Positions 7,833 through 17,380 are shown, counted from the stretch's first letter. The stretch: DNA of 64,000 nt from Sphingomonas guangdongensis (GCF_900199185.1 NZ_OBMI01000001.1:310001-374000); one strand, 5' to 3'. Notes: generated from the letters alone by a model not told the origin. Made by a program: numbers and translations.

Positions 7833-10800
7833 CTACTCCGCCGCGACCATCTCCTCGGCCGCATCGCTCAACGGATGCGCCAGGCGCGATACCATCTCCT
7901 TTGGGCACACCTGCCAGAAGCGCGCGCGTGCCCGGGCCCAGTCCTCCAGCAACCCGCGCGCCCACTTGCTGTCGGTCGCGGCGACGTGCGCCTCGACCAG
8001 CGAGCGAAGCACCTGCTCCCAGTGCGCCGAGGCGAGCCGTTGCCAGATGATCGTCTCGCCGTTGGCCCGCCGCGCGAACTCGTCGCGCTCGTCGTAGACG
8101 AACGCCATGCCGCCGGTCATGCCCGCGCCGAAGTTGGTGCCGACCCGCCCCAGCACGACCGCGGTGCCGCCGGTCATGTACTCGCAGCCGTTGGCGCCGC
8201 AGCCCTCGACCACCACGCTCGCGCCCGAGTTGCGGACGGCGAAGCGCTCGCCCGCCTGTCCCGCCGCGAACAATCGCCCGCTGGTCGCGCCGTAGAGCAC
8301 GGTGTTGCCGATGATGGTGTTGTCCTGGCTGGAGAGTGGCGAGCTGACCATCGGCCGTACCGCGATGACCCCGCCCGACAGGCCCTTCCCCACATAGTCG
8401 TTCGCGTCGCCGAACACCTCCAGCGTGATGCCCTTGCACAGGAATGCGCCCAGGCTCTGCCCGGCGGACCCGCGCAGCCGCACGGTGACGTGCCCGTCCT
8501 CCAGCGTCGACATGCCGAAGGCGCGTGTCACTTCGCTCGACAGGCGGGTGCCAACCGCGCGGTGCGTGTTGCGGACCGAGTAGGTCAGCTGCATCTTCTC
8601 ACGACGGCTGAAGACGGCCGCCGCATCCTTGATCATCTGCGCATCCAGACTGTCCGGCACCTCGTTGCGGAAGGTGCTGAGCGAGAAGCGCCGCTCCGCG
8701 TCGGTCGCGTCGACCTTGGCGAGGATCGGGTTGAGGTCGAGGTCGTCTAGGTGCTCGGCCCCGCGGCTGACCTGGCGCAGCAGCTCGGTCCGCCCGATCA
8801 CCTCGTCGAGTGACCGCACGCCCAGTCGCGCCAGGATCTCGCGCACTTCCTCCGCGATGAAGGTCATCAGGTTGATGACCTTCTCCGGCGTGCCGGTGAA
8901 CTTGGCACGCAGCCGCTCGTCCTGGACGCACACGCCTACGGGACAGGTGTTGGAGTGGCACTGCCGCACCATGATGCAGCCCATCGCGACCAGCGACAGC
9001 GTGCCGATGCCGTACTCCTCCGCCCCCAGAATCGCGGCGATGACGATGTCGCGGCCCGTCTTGAGCCCACCGTCGGTGCGCAGGCGGATGCGCCCGCGCA
9101 GGCCGTTGAGGGTCAGCGTCTGGTTGACCTCGGAAAGGCCCATCTCCCACGGCGTGCCCGCGTACTTGATGCTGGTCTGCGGGCTGGCACCGGTGCCGCC
9201 GTTGTGGCCGGCGACCAGGATGACGTCGGCATGCGCCTTGGCCACGCCCGCCGCGACCGTGCCGATCCCGGCCGAGCTCACCAGCTTGACGCAGACGCGA
9301 GCGCGCGGGTTGATCTGCTTCAGGTCGTAGATGAGCTGCGCCAGATCTTCGATCGAGTAGATGTCGTGATGCGGCGGGGGCGAGATCAGGCCAACGCCAG
9401 GCGTCGCGTGGCGCAGCTTCGCGATCAGCTCGGTCACCTTGAAGCCGGGCAGCTGCCCGCCCTCGCCCGGCTTCGCGCCCTGCGCCACCTTGATCTCGAT
9501 CTCGTCGCACGCGCCCAGATACTCGGCGGTCACGCCGAAGCGGCCGGAGGCGATCTGCTTGATCGTCGAATTGGCGTTGTCGCCGTTCTCGCGCGGGACA
9601 TAGCGGGTGCGGTCCTCGCCACCCTCCCCCGACACCGCCTTGGCGCCGATCCGGTTCATCGCGATCGCCAGCGTCTCGTGCGCCTCCGGCGACAGCGCGC
9701 CCAAGGACATTCCGGGCGTCACGAAGCGCTTGCGGATCTCCGTGATCGCCTCGACCGAGTCGATCGGTACGCCGTCCTTCGGGTAATTGAACTCGAGCAG
9801 GTCGCGCAGATACACCGGCGGCAGGTCCCGCACGCCGCGCGCGAACTGGAGGTAGGTGGAATAGCTGTCGCTGTTCACCGCCGACTGCAGCGTGTGCATC
9901 AGCTGCGCCGAATAGGCGTGGGTCTCCCCGCCGTGGCGCTGGCGATAGAAGCCGCCGATCGGCAGCGTCGCGACCGCACGGTCGAACGCCGCCTCGTGCC
10001 GCATCGTCACGTTTAGATAGAGCGAGTTGTAGCCCTCGCCCGAGATCTTGGCCGGCATGCCGGGAAACAGGTCGTTCACCAGCGCGCGGCTCAAGCCCAC
10101 CGCCTCAAAATTGTAGCCGCCGCGGTAGGAGGAGATCACCGCGATCCCCATCTTGGACATGATCTTGAGCAGCCCCTCGTCCACCGCGGTGCGGTGGCGC
10201 TTGAGGCACTCCTCGATCGACAAGTCGCCGAACAGACCGCGCGCCTGGCGGTCCCGGATCGAAGCTTCCGCCAGATAGGCGTTCACCGTCGTCGCGCCGA
10301 CGCCGATCAGCACCGCGTAATAATGGGTGTCGAGGCACTCGGCCGAGCGGACGTTGACGCTGGCGTAGCTGCGCAGGCCTCGCCGGACGAGGTGGGTGTG
10401 GACCGCGGCCGCGGCCAGCACGCCCGGGATCGCGACCCGGTCGGGCCCGATATGCTCGTCGGTCAGGAACAGCTCCGACTTGCCCTGGCGCACGGCCTGT
10501 TCCGCGGCGCTCCTGATCGTCGCGATCGCGGCGCGCAGCGCCTCCGGCCCGCCGTTCGCGGCAAAGGTGCAGTTGATCTCGGCCGCGCTCGCGGCGAAGT
10601 GGCCGCGCAGCGCATCCCAGTCGCGGTTGGTCAGCACCGGGCTCTCCAGCACCAGCACCTTGGAGGGTGCGGCCTGCTGGTCGAGGATGTTGGCGAGGTT
10701 CCCGAACCGGGTCTTGAGCGACATGACGTGCCGCTCCCGCAAAGAGTCGATCGGCGGGTTGGTGACCTGGCTGAAATTCTGGCGAAAGAACTGACTGATC

Positions 10801-12353
10801 AGCCGCGGCTTGTCGGAGATGACGGCGAGCGGCGTGTCGTCGCCCATCGACCCGATCGCCTCCTTGGCGCCCTCCACCATCGGCGCCAGGATCAGCTCCA
10901 TGTCCTCCAGCGTCTGCCCGGCCGCGACCTGGCGGCGCGACAGCTCGGCGCGGTCAAAGGCCGCAATCGACGGCTCGGCGTCCGGCAGGTCGTCGACGCT
11001 CAGGAACTCGCCGATCATCGCGCCATAATCCGCCTCGCCCGCGATCCGGTCCTTGATCGCGCGGTCGTGAAACACGGTGCCGCCGTCGAGGTCGACCGCG
11101 ATCATCTGACCGGGGCCGAGCCGCCCCTTCTCGATCACCGTGCCCTCCGGCACGACGAGCATGCCGGTCTCCGAACCCACCACCAGCAGCCCGTCGCCGG
11201 TCAGCGTGTAGCGCAGGGGACGCAGCGCATTGCGATCCACGCCCGCGACCGCCCAGCGTCCATCGGTCATGGTCAGTGCCGCCGGCCCGTCCCACGGCTC
11301 CATCACGGAGGCGAGATACTTGTACATGTCGAGGTGCGCGCGCGGCATCTCGTGCCGGCCCATCCACGCCTCGGGGATCAGCATCAGCTTCGCAGTCGGC
11401 GCGTCGCGACCCGAGCGGCAGATCGCCTCGAACACGGCGTCGAGCGCGGCGGTGTCGGACGCGCCGGCCGGGATCACCGGCTTGATGTCCTCCGATCGCT
11501 CGCCGAATGCTATGCTCGCCATCTTGATCTCGTGGCTGAGCATCCAGTTCTTGTTGCCGCGGATCGTGTTGATCTCGCCATTGTGCGCGAGGCAGCGGAA
11601 CGGCTGCGCCAGCCACCACTGCGGAAAGGTGTTGGTGGAATAGCGCTGGTGAAAGATCGCGATCCGGCTCTCGAACCGGTCGTCGTTGAGGTCCGGGTAG
11701 AAGTCGGAGAGCGACTCCGCGAGGAACAGCCCCTTGTAGATGATCGAGCGGCAGCTGAGCGAACAGGCGTAGAAGCCCTGGATCTGCGCCGCGATCACCG
11801 CCTTCTCAATCCGGCGGCGGACCAGGTAGAGCTCCTTCTCGAACTCGGCCGCGGTCGCGTCGTCGGGCAGCGGCCCGGCGATCATGATCTGCTCGATCTC
11901 GGGCCGGGTCGCCTGCGCCTTCATCCCGATCACCGAGACGTCGACCGGCACCTGGCGCCAGCCGTAGATGGTCCAGCCCGCGGCGATGATCTCCGACTCC
12001 ACGATCGTCCGGCACGCCTCCTGCGCGCCCAAATCGGTGCGCGGCAGGAACATCATGCCAACCGCCAGCCGGTTGGGCAGCGCGCGGTGACCGGAGGCGA
12101 CGATCGCGTCGTCGAAGAACTTGGCCGGCAGGTCGACGTGGATGCCAGCACCATCGCCGGTTTTACCATCGGCGTCGACCGCCCCGCGGTGCCACACCGC
12201 CTTCAGCGCGCCGATCGCCGCCTGCACGACGCGGCGCGACGGCAGACCGTCGGTCGCTGCGACCATGCCGACGCCGCAGGCATCGCCCTCGAACTCGGGG
12301 CGGTACATGCCCTCACGGGCCAGGCGCTCGCGTTCGAACTCGGTGGCGCTCAC
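7833..12353 (-). CDS. gltB: glutamate synthase (NADPH) large subunit
   Basis: The protein is 1506 aa, the normal length. It makes glutamate from glutamine and 2-oxoglutarate together with GltD. The nucleophilic Cys is residue 26 (DACGVG) after a short propeptide that is removed. The N-terminal Ntn glutaminase domain has RYSTNTFPQW and HNGEINT. The central and FMN synthase domains follow, with SGEGGEDRTRY and a long TIM barrel. The 3Fe-4S cluster is at MGCIMVRQCHSNTCPVGV. A C-terminal beta-helix has repeated GxxxGG turns. The start is GTG 12353, overlapping the preceding stop by 4 bp. Unusually, it is the last gene of its operon and is separated from gltD by two unrelated genes. Confidence 0.97.
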   Translation of the reverse strand: MSATEFERERLAREGMYRPEFEGDACGVGMVAATDGLPSRRVVQAAIGALKAVWHRGAVDADGKTGDGAGIHVDLPAKFFDDAIVASGHRALPNRLAVGMMFLPRTDLGAQEACRTIVESEIIAAGWTIYGWRQVPVDVSVIGMKAQATRPEIEQIMIAGPLPDDATAAEFEKELYLVRRRIEKAVIAAQIQGFYACSLSCRSIIYKGLFLAESLSDFYPDLNDDRFESRIAIFHQRYSTNTFPQWWLAQPFRCLAHNGEINTIRGNKNWMLSHEIKMASIAFGERSEDIKPVIPAGASDTAALDAVFEAICRSGRDAPTAKLMLIPEAWMGRHEMPRAHLDMYKYLASVMEPWDGPAALTMTDGRWAVAGVDRNALRPLRYTLTGDGLLVVGSETGMLVVPEGTVIEKGRLGPGQMIAVDLDGGTVFHDRAIKDRIAGEADYGAMIGEFLSVDDLPDAEPSIAAFDRAELSRRQVAAGQTLEDMELILAPMVEGAKEAIGSMGDDTPLAVISDKPRLISQFFRQNFSQVTNPPIDSLRERHVMSLKTRFGNLANILDQQAAPSKVLVLESPVLTNRDWDALRGHFAASAAEINCTFAANGGPEALRAAIATIRSAAEQAVRQGKSELFLTDEHIGPDRVAIPGVLAAAAVHTHLVRRGLRSYASVNVRSAECLDTHYYAVLIGVGATTVNAYLAEASIRDRQARGLFGDLSIEECLKRHRTAVDEGLLKIMSKMGIAVISSYRGGYNFEAVGLSRALVNDLFPGMPAKISGEGYNSLYLNVTMRHEAAFDRAVATLPIGGFYRQRHGGETHAYSAQLMHTLQSAVNSDSYSTYLQFARGVRDLPPVYLRDLLEFNYPKDGVPIDSVEAITEIRKRFVTPGMSLGALSPEAHETLAIAMNRIGAKAVSGEGGEDRTRYVPRENGDNANSTIKQIASGRFGVTAEYLGACDEIEIKVAQGAKPGEGGQLPGFKVTELIAKLRHATPGVGLISPPPHHDIYSIEDLAQLIYDLKQINPRARVCVKLVSSAGIGTVAAGVAKAHADVILVAGHNGGTGASPQTSIKYAGTPWEMGLSEVNQTLTLNGLRGRIRLRTDGGLKTGRDIVIAAILGAEEYGIGTLSLVAMGCIMVRQCHSNTCPVGVCVQDERLRAKFTGTPEKVINLMTFIAEEVREILARLGVRSLDEVIGRTELLRQVSRGAEHLDDLDLNPILAKVDATDAERRFSLSTFRNEVPDSLDAQMIKDAAAVFSRREKMQLTYSVRNTHRAVGTRLSSEVTRAFGMSTLEDGHVTVRLRGSAGQSLGAFLCKGITLEVFGDANDYVGKGLSGGVIAVRPMVSSPLSSQDNTIIGNTVLYGATSGRLFAAGQAGERFAVRNSGASVVVEGCGANGCEYMTGGTAVVLGRVGTNFGAGMTGGMAFVYDERDEFARRANGETIIWQRLASAHWEQVLRSLVEAHVAATDSKWARGLLEDWARARARFWQVCPKEMVSRLAHPLSDAAEEMVAAE

Positions 12354-13063
12354 GACTTGATCTCCTCTGGCGTCGCATCGTCGTCTTGGTCGGGGGTGCC
12401 GGGCTTGGGCGGGGGCGGCAGGTGCGCGGTCGCCTTCTCCACCTTCTTCATGATGTCGGGCATGGCCTTCATGAAGTCGGGTACGAACTTCGTCATGGCG
12501 CTGACCATCTCCGGCTCCACCGCCAGCAGCATGGAGTCGCTCGCGTAGCGCGCACCGACCGGGGTCGCGAAGAACGCGCTGATCTCACCCAGTTCGGCCG
12601 TCGTGAAGCGCCGCGCCAGGCCGTGCGCGACGGCATCCTGCACCGCCGGTTCGGCGCGGGCGAACAGCGTGCCCATCTCGTCGAACATCACGCGCGTCGC
12701 GATCTTGGTGCGCTCGGCGAAGTGCGGGTCGGCGGCGGTAGCCACCTGCCCCATGGTCGCGTCGCCAAGCGCTTCTTTGGTCTCGGCGGTCTTGGCCGCG
12801 TCCCCGCCCGAAAGGCCGGCCAGGTCGGACAGCTTCATGTCGAACATGCTCGCCATCATCGCGTCCATCATCCGGTCCATGGTGGACGACATCATCCGCT
12901 TGTAGGTGCCGAGCGGCCACAGCTTCACCGCCACCGGGCGGGCGGCGGTCAGGCGCGCGGGATCGACCGGCAGCGGCCGGGCGGCCGGCGCAGGTGTCTG
13001 GGCAGCGGCGGGTGCGACGGCCAGCGCCGCCGCCGCGAGCAGGACCGGCCGGACGATCAGCAT
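12350..13063 (-). CDS. exported DUF2059-type protein in the glt operon
   Basis: The protein is 237 aa from ATG 13063, which overlaps the previous stop (TGATG). It has a signal peptide (LIVRPVLLAAAALAVAPAAA), a Pro-rich stretch, then a helical domain of DUF2059 type. ARRFTTAELGEISAFFATPV is the characteristic motif (f-t--El--l--Ff-tp-G). The central part is Met-rich (MDRMMDAMMASMFDMK). The C-terminus is Pro/Asp-rich. It is probably periplasmic; the function of the family is unknown. It sits between gltD and gltB with overlapping start and stop codons on both sides. Confidence 0.8.
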   Translation of the reverse strand: MLIVRPVLLAAAALAVAPAAAQTPAPAARPLPVDPARLTAARPVAVKLWPLGTYKRMMSSTMDRMMDAMMASMFDMKLSDLAGLSGGDAAKTAETKEALGDATMGQVATAADPHFAERTKIATRVMFDEMGTLFARAEPAVQDAVAHGLARRFTTAELGEISAFFATPVGARYASDSMLLAVEPEMVSAMTKFVPDFMKAMPDIMKKVEKATAHLPPPPKPGTPDQDDDATPEEIKS

Positions 13064-13740
13064 CACGAATCCTTTCCAAAGCTGTTCCCGACGGCAGCAA
13101 TGACGGCCGGCAGCGAGGTGGCGAGCGCGGCGGTGCAGCGTTCGACGAAGCGGTCGGACGCGGCGGCGATCGCCGGCGCCGCACCGCGCATCTTTGCCAT
13201 CAGCTCGGGGCGCTTCGCGATCTGCTCCAGCGCCGGGAGGTCCTCCGGGCCGAGCGTCGCAAGCGCCGCACGCCGCGCATCGTCGCCCACCCCGCGCGCC
13301 GTTGTGGCGCCGCTGTCCGCCGTGCCGCGCGCCATCGCCGTCACCAGCTTCTGCCCGGTCGGGGTCCTGAACCAGCGGACGAGCTCGCGGCCCTCGCCCT
13401 CGCTGAGCGTCTGGCGGTAGATGCCCAGCACCTCACCCTGCAGCGCGGGGGCGAGCCGGCGGTAGGTGGCGTCCACCTCCTGATCGACCGCCCGCTCGAC
13501 CGCCGGGCGGAACGCCGGTGTCGCGGCGGCCCGGGCCCGCAGCGCGGCGTCGGTCGCGAAGCGCTCGGCGAGCGCCTCGCGGTGCGCCCGCCGCTGCTCC
13601 GCGACGGCGCGGTCGAGCGGGAGGACGATCCCGAGCAGTTCGCTCGCGGTCGCCTCCGAGAGCGTCGCAGCGGCTGGCGCACGCGGCGGCGCCGCCGGCG
13701 CGCCCTGCGCAGCGAGCAGCAGCGCGAGAAGGAGGCTCAT
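13063..13740 (-). CDS. exported DUF2059-like protein in the glt operon
   Basis: The protein is 225 aa from ATG 13740, overlapping the gltD stop by 4 bp (ATGA). Its signal peptide is short (MSLLLALLLAAQGAPA). A helical domain contains TLSEGEGRELVRWFRTPTGQ, the same E-x-x-x-x-x-F-x-T-P-x-G logic as DUF2059, so it is probably a diverged paralogue of the next gene. A single Cys near the C-terminus could form a mixed disulfide. Location is probably periplasmic and the role unknown. Confidence 0.75.
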   Translation of the reverse strand: MSLLLALLLAAQGAPAAPPRAPAAATLSEATASELLGIVLPLDRAVAEQRRAHREALAERFATDAALRARAAATPAFRPAVERAVDQEVDATYRRLAPALQGEVLGIYRQTLSEGEGRELVRWFRTPTGQKLVTAMARGTADSGATTARGVGDDARRAALATLGPEDLPALEQIAKRPELMAKMRGAAPAIAAASDRFVERCTAALATSLPAVIAAVGNSFGKDS

Positions 13741-15179
13741 GCCGCTACCCGCGTCTTCGCCGCCTTCGCCTTCAGCCACGCGTGCATCCGCTCGCTGACA
13801 TCGCGGCCGTCGCGGATCGCCCACACCACCAGGCTCGCGCCGCGAACGATGTCACCGCCCGCGAACACGCCCTCCAGGCTCGTCATCATCGTCTTGGCAT
13901 CGACCCGCAGCGTGCCCCAGCGCGTCACGCCGAGCTCGGGCGCGTCGAACAGCGTCGGCAGATCCTCCGCATCGAAACCGAGCGCCTTGATCACCAGGTC
14001 CGCCGCCACGTCGAAGCCGCCCTCCGGGTCGACCTCCGGCGCGCGGCGCCCGGTCGCGTCGGGCGCGCCGAGGCGCATCGCCGCTGCCTTGACCCCGGTC
14101 ACCTGCCCGTGGCCCGCGAACGCCTCCGGCCCGGACAGCCAGACGAACTCGACGCCCTCCTCCTCCGCATTGGCAACCTCGCGCTGCGATCCGGGCATGT
14201 TGGCGCGGTCGCGGCGGTACAGGCACTTGACCGATGCCGCGCCCTGGCGGACCGCAGTGCGGACGCAGTCCATGGCGGTGTCCCCGCCGCCGATCACGAC
14301 GACGTTCTTGCCCGCGGCGTCGAGCGAGCCGTCCTCCAGCGCGGGTACCACGTCACCGAAGCCGCGGCGGTTGGACGCGGTCAGATAGTCGAGCGCCTCC
14401 ACCACGCCGCGCGCGCCGACGCCCGGCGCCCTGATCGCCCGCGGCTTGTAGACGCCGGTTGCGATCAGCAGCGCGTCGTGGCGCGCCCGCAGCTCGTCGA
14501 GCGTCGCATCCTCGCCGACCGAGAAGCCCTCGTGGAACACGATTCCGCCGGCCTTCAGCCGGTCGACGCGGCGCATCACCACGTCCTTCTCCAGCTTGAA
14601 GCCGGGGATGCCGTAGGTGAGCAGCCCGCCCGCACGGTCGTGCCGGTCGTAGACGTGGACCTCGTAGCCGTAGGAGCGCAGATAGTCGGCCGCCGACAGG
14701 CCCGCCGGCCCCGCGCCGATGATCCCGACCGACTGGCCGCGCGCCGGGCCGACCTGGAGCGGCTCTACCCAGCCCTCTTCCCAGGCGGTGTCGGTGATGA
14801 ACTTCTCGACCGACCCGATCGTCACCGCGCCGTGGCCGGAGAACTCGATCACGCAATTGCCCTCGCACAGCCGGTCCTGCGGGCAGATGCGCCCGCAGAT
14901 CTCGGGCATGGTGGAGGTCGAGTTGCTGAGCTCGTACGCCTCGCGCAGCCGCCCCTCGGCGGTCAGCCGCAGCCAGTCGGGGATGTGATTGTGGAGCGGG
15001 CAGTGAACGGTGCAGTAGGGAACCCCGCACTGCGAACAGCGCCCAGCCTGGTCCTCGGCCGCGGGCACTCCGTATTTCTCGGCGATCTCGCGGAAATCCT
15101 CGGCACGCAGCGACGCTTCCCGCTTGGCGGGATACGCCTGCTCGCGCTCGACAAACTTCAGGACCTTCTCAACAGCCAT
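13737..15179 (-). CDS. gltD: glutamate synthase (NADPH) small subunit
   Basis: The protein is 480 aa, full length. It feeds electrons from NADPH through FAD and Fe-S clusters to GltB. N-terminal cluster cysteines are in CSQCGVPYCTVHCP and CGRICPQDRLCEGNC. FAD binds at GAGPAGLSAADYL and NADPH at GGGDTAMDC. The C-terminal FAD motif is VFAGGDIVRG. It is the first gene of a four-gene operon on the minus strand (gltD, two exported DUF2059-like proteins, gltB), all joined by 1-4 bp overlaps. Confidence 0.96.
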   Translation of the reverse strand: MAVEKVLKFVEREQAYPAKREASLRAEDFREIAEKYGVPAAEDQAGRCSQCGVPYCTVHCPLHNHIPDWLRLTAEGRLREAYELSNSTSTMPEICGRICPQDRLCEGNCVIEFSGHGAVTIGSVEKFITDTAWEEGWVEPLQVGPARGQSVGIIGAGPAGLSAADYLRSYGYEVHVYDRHDRAGGLLTYGIPGFKLEKDVVMRRVDRLKAGGIVFHEGFSVGEDATLDELRARHDALLIATGVYKPRAIRAPGVGARGVVEALDYLTASNRRGFGDVVPALEDGSLDAAGKNVVVIGGGDTAMDCVRTAVRQGAASVKCLYRRDRANMPGSQREVANAEEEGVEFVWLSGPEAFAGHGQVTGVKAAAMRLGAPDATGRRAPEVDPEGGFDVAADLVIKALGFDAEDLPTLFDAPELGVTRWGTLRVDAKTMMTSLEGVFAGGDIVRGASLVVWAIRDGRDVSERMHAWLKAKAAKTRVAA

Positions 15180-15249
15180 GACACGCCCTTCCTTCCCGCG
15201 CGTTGATACAGCGCGGGCGGCAGTGAGTCACGTTCAAACACGTATTTAC

Positions 15250-15264
15250 GTCAGCTTAGCTGAC
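15250..15264. promoter_or_regulatory. inverted repeat upstream of gltD
   Basis: GTCAGC-TTA-GCTGAC is a perfect 6-bp palindrome with a 3-bp centre in the 158-bp gap between uppP and gltD, about 70 bp before the gltD start. It could be an operator for the glt operon or a short terminator stem for uppP. No named regulator's consensus is recognised. Confidence 0.4.
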
Positions 15265-15337
15265 CTATTATCGCCAATTTCGCAACGATCAGTCTAGCAC
15301 CGGCAATGATCTTGCGCGAATTAGGTACGGGCCGGAC

Positions 15338-16135
15338 CTACTTGCTGGAGAGCCATATCAGCGCCGCGGCCCCTGCAACGATCCGATACCAGGCAAACGG
15401 CGCGAAGCCGTAGCGGGTCACCACCGCCATGAACGCCTTCACCACGGCCAGCGCGACTAGGAAGGCGACCACGAAGCCGATCGCGATCAGCTCCACGTCG
15501 CCCCCGGTCACCTCCGCACGGTGCTTGTAGAGCTGCAGCACCGTCGCGCCCGTCAGCGTCGGCAGCGCGAGAAAGAAGGAGAAGTCGGCTGCGGTCCGCC
15601 GATCGATGCCGAGGCTCATCGCTCCCATGATCGTCGCGCCCGACCGGCTCACGCCAGGGATCATCGCGATGCACTGCACTAGGCCGATCTTGATCGACTG
15701 CGCGGTGCTGACCCCGGCGATGCCGTAGACGTTGGTGGTGCGCGCCAGCCGCTCCACGATCAGGATCGCGATCCCGCCCGCTATCAGCGCCCAGGCGACC
15801 ACGACCGCATTCTCCAGCAGCGCATCGATCTGGTCGCCGAACGCGAGCCCCAGTACAACCGCGGGCACGAAGGCGATCAGCAGGTTGCGCACGAACGAGA
15901 CCGAGTTCGCCTCCCACCTTAGCAGTCCGGTGCCCACCGCCCAGAAGGTGCGCCAGTACAGCACCACGATTGCCAGGATCGCGCCCGGCTGGATCGCGAT
16001 GTTGAAGACGGACCAGCGCGCGGCGTCATAGCCGAGCAACTCGGTCGCCAGGATCAGGTGCCCGGTCGAGGACACGGGCAGGAACTCGGTCACACCCTCG
16101 ACGATGCCGAGGATGATGGCGGTCAGGATCTCCAT
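15338..16135 (-). CDS. uppP: undecaprenyl-diphosphate phosphatase
   Basis: The protein is 265 aa, a polytopic inner-membrane protein with about eight hydrophobic segments. It recycles undecaprenyl pyrophosphate to the monophosphate carrier for peptidoglycan and confers bacitracin tolerance. The conserved active-site region is EGVTEFLPVSSTGH near the N-terminus. The second is PGVSRSGATI, with Ser and Arg. The gene follows an NDUFA9-like gene after only 6 bp on the same strand, so the two are probably co-transcribed. Confidence 0.95.
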   Translation of the reverse strand: MEILTAIILGIVEGVTEFLPVSSTGHLILATELLGYDAARWSVFNIAIQPGAILAIVVLYWRTFWAVGTGLLRWEANSVSFVRNLLIAFVPAVVLGLAFGDQIDALLENAVVVAWALIAGGIAILIVERLARTTNVYGIAGVSTAQSIKIGLVQCIAMIPGVSRSGATIMGAMSLGIDRRTAADFSFFLALPTLTGATVLQLYKHRAEVTGGDVELIAIGFVVAFLVALAVVKAFMAVVTRYGFAPFAWYRIVAGAAALIWLSSK

Positions 16136-16141
16136 GGGGCC

Positions 16142-17062
16142 TCAGGCCGCGGCGCGCTTGGCGAAGCGACCGTGGCGGCGGAAACGCACCAGCCAGGTGC
16201 CCGCGACTGCCGCCAGTGGGGTCGGCGTGATCCCGAGCGCGGCGAAGCCATCCGCTCCGTCCGCGACCACCGTGTCGCGCTGGAGCATCTGCCACTGGTC
16301 GCGGGTGAGCGGCGATCCCGGCAACGCGGCGAGGAGGCCGCCGAGTGCGTCCGGCAGCTCGAGCAGGTGCGGCGTGCGCCCCGTCTCGCGGGCGAGCAAC
16401 TGGTAGATCTGGCGAAGCGTCATCACGTCCCGTCCGCCGAGCTCGAACAGCTTGCCGCCGTAGGCCTTCGCGTCGGCCAGCGCCGTCACTGCCGCGTCCG
16501 CCACATCCTTCACGAACACCGGCTGGAACCGCGCGTCCCCGCGTAGCACCGGCACGATCGGAAGCGCCACCATCCCGGCAAAGCGGTTGGTGAACTCGTC
16601 CTCCTGCCCGAACACGACCGACGGGCGCAAGATGGTCGCGTGCGGGAAGGCGGCGCGCACCGCGGCCTCGCCTTCCCCCTTGCTGCGGCCGTAGGCGGAC
16701 GCGCTCTCCGGATCGGCACCAATGGCGGACACGTGCACCATCGCCTCGACACCCGCGTCGCGCGCCGCTTCGGCGATCGCGCGGGCACCGCCGACGTGCA
16801 GCGCCTGCATGTCGGTGAAGGCGCCGACCAGGTTCACCACCGCGTCCGCCCCTGCGATCGCCCGCGCGACGCTCTCCGGCCGCTTCACGTCGGCCGCGAC
16901 GAACTGCGTCTGGCCGAGCCCGCCGAGCGGCTTCAGGAAATAGGCCCGGCGCGGATCGCGTTGCGCCACCCGCACCCGCGCACCCGCCGCGAGCAGCGCC
17001 TGAGCGACATAGCGCCCCAGGAACCCGCCGCCGCCGAACAGCACCACCAGCTCGTTCTTCAC
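16142..17062 (-). CDS. complex I NDUFA9-like NAD(P)-binding protein
   Basis: The protein is 306 aa. It is an atypical short-chain reductase fold: VLFGGGGFLGRYVAQ for dinucleotide binding, then VAADVKRPESVARAI and VNLVGAF. YGRSKGEGEA replaces the usual YxxxK context, and RPSVVFGQEDEF follows. This pattern matches the NDUFA9 (39 kDa complex I accessory subunit) family, found in alphaproteobacteria as in mitochondria. The C-terminus ends in basic residues. It is probably a complex I assembly or stability factor. It lies directly upstream of uppP. Confidence 0.88.
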   Translation of the reverse strand: MKNELVVLFGGGGFLGRYVAQALLAAGARVRVAQRDPRRAYFLKPLGGLGQTQFVAADVKRPESVARAIAGADAVVNLVGAFTDMQALHVGGARAIAEAARDAGVEAMVHVSAIGADPESASAYGRSKGEGEAAVRAAFPHATILRPSVVFGQEDEFTNRFAGMVALPIVPVLRGDARFQPVFVKDVADAAVTALADAKAYGGKLFELGGRDVMTLRQIYQLLARETGRTPHLLELPDALGGLLAALPGSPLTRDQWQMLQRDTVVADGADGFAALGITPTPLAAVAGTWLVRFRRHGRFAKRAAA

Positions 17063-17113
17063 AGGATCGCAGCCCCTATCGATTCAACCGTCGATTTCCC
17101 TTGCCGCCTGCTG

Positions 17114-17143
17114 TTGACAAGCGCAACCACCCTCCCCTAGAGG
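17114..17143 (+). promoter_or_regulatory. sigma-70-type promoter of tRNA-Leu
   Basis: TTGACA (17114-17119), an 18-bp spacer and TAGAGG (17138-17143) lie ~17 bp before the mature tRNA 5' end. The -35 is perfect; the -10 is weak but GC-tolerant as in other alphaproteobacteria. Confidence 0.6.
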
Positions 17144-17159
17144 CGCCCGCCTACCCCGT

Positions 17160-17246
17160 GCCCAGATGGCGGAATTGGTAGACGCACCAGCTTCAGGTGC
17201 TGGCGCTCGCAAGGGCGTGGAGGTTCGAGTCCTCTTCTGGGCACCA
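17160..17246 (+). tRNA. tRNA-Leu(CAG)
   Basis: The gene is 87 nt including an encoded CCA. Acceptor GCCCAGA pairs with TCTGGGC. The anticodon stem CCAGC/GCTGG encloses TTCAGGT with anticodon CAG. A long variable arm (GGCGCTCGCAAGGGCGT) and the T-arm GAGGTTCGAGTCCTC are typical of leucine tRNA. Its 3' half is the insertion site of the integrative element to the right. Confidence 0.95.
17224..17240 (+). repeat. attL core (tRNA-Leu T-arm/acceptor)
   Basis: TTCGAGTCCTCTTCTGG lies inside tRNA-Leu(CAG) and recurs exactly at 26748-26764. Similarity continues imperfectly past the core (GCACCATTTCCCTGT here, CACCATTTACCTGTG at the right end), with one base missing on the right. Confidence 0.88.
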
Positions 17247-17360
17247 TTTCCCTGTTCGCGAACGTCCGCCACAGGTCGACAAACCCTAGGTTTTCTGCCA
17301 CTTTCGCCAGCGACACGGTTGCTGGCGTTCGCCTTTGTTCGCCGACAGCCGGGCCGAAAC

Positions 17361-17380
17361 GGGGGCCTTTTTGGGGGCCC
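17361..17380 (+). repeat. G-rich end-proximal repeat, left copy
   Basis: GGGGGCCTTTTTGGGGGCCC lies just upstream of the integrase ribosome site. A copy with two mismatches in the same orientation is at 26675-26694, near the other end. It may be an arm-type integrase site or a relic of a previous integrase 5' region. Confidence 0.5.

Noticed and set aside
15250..15264. NtrC or Lrp operator
   Set aside because: The palindrome matches neither consensus well enough to name the regulator; kept as an unnamed inverted repeat.
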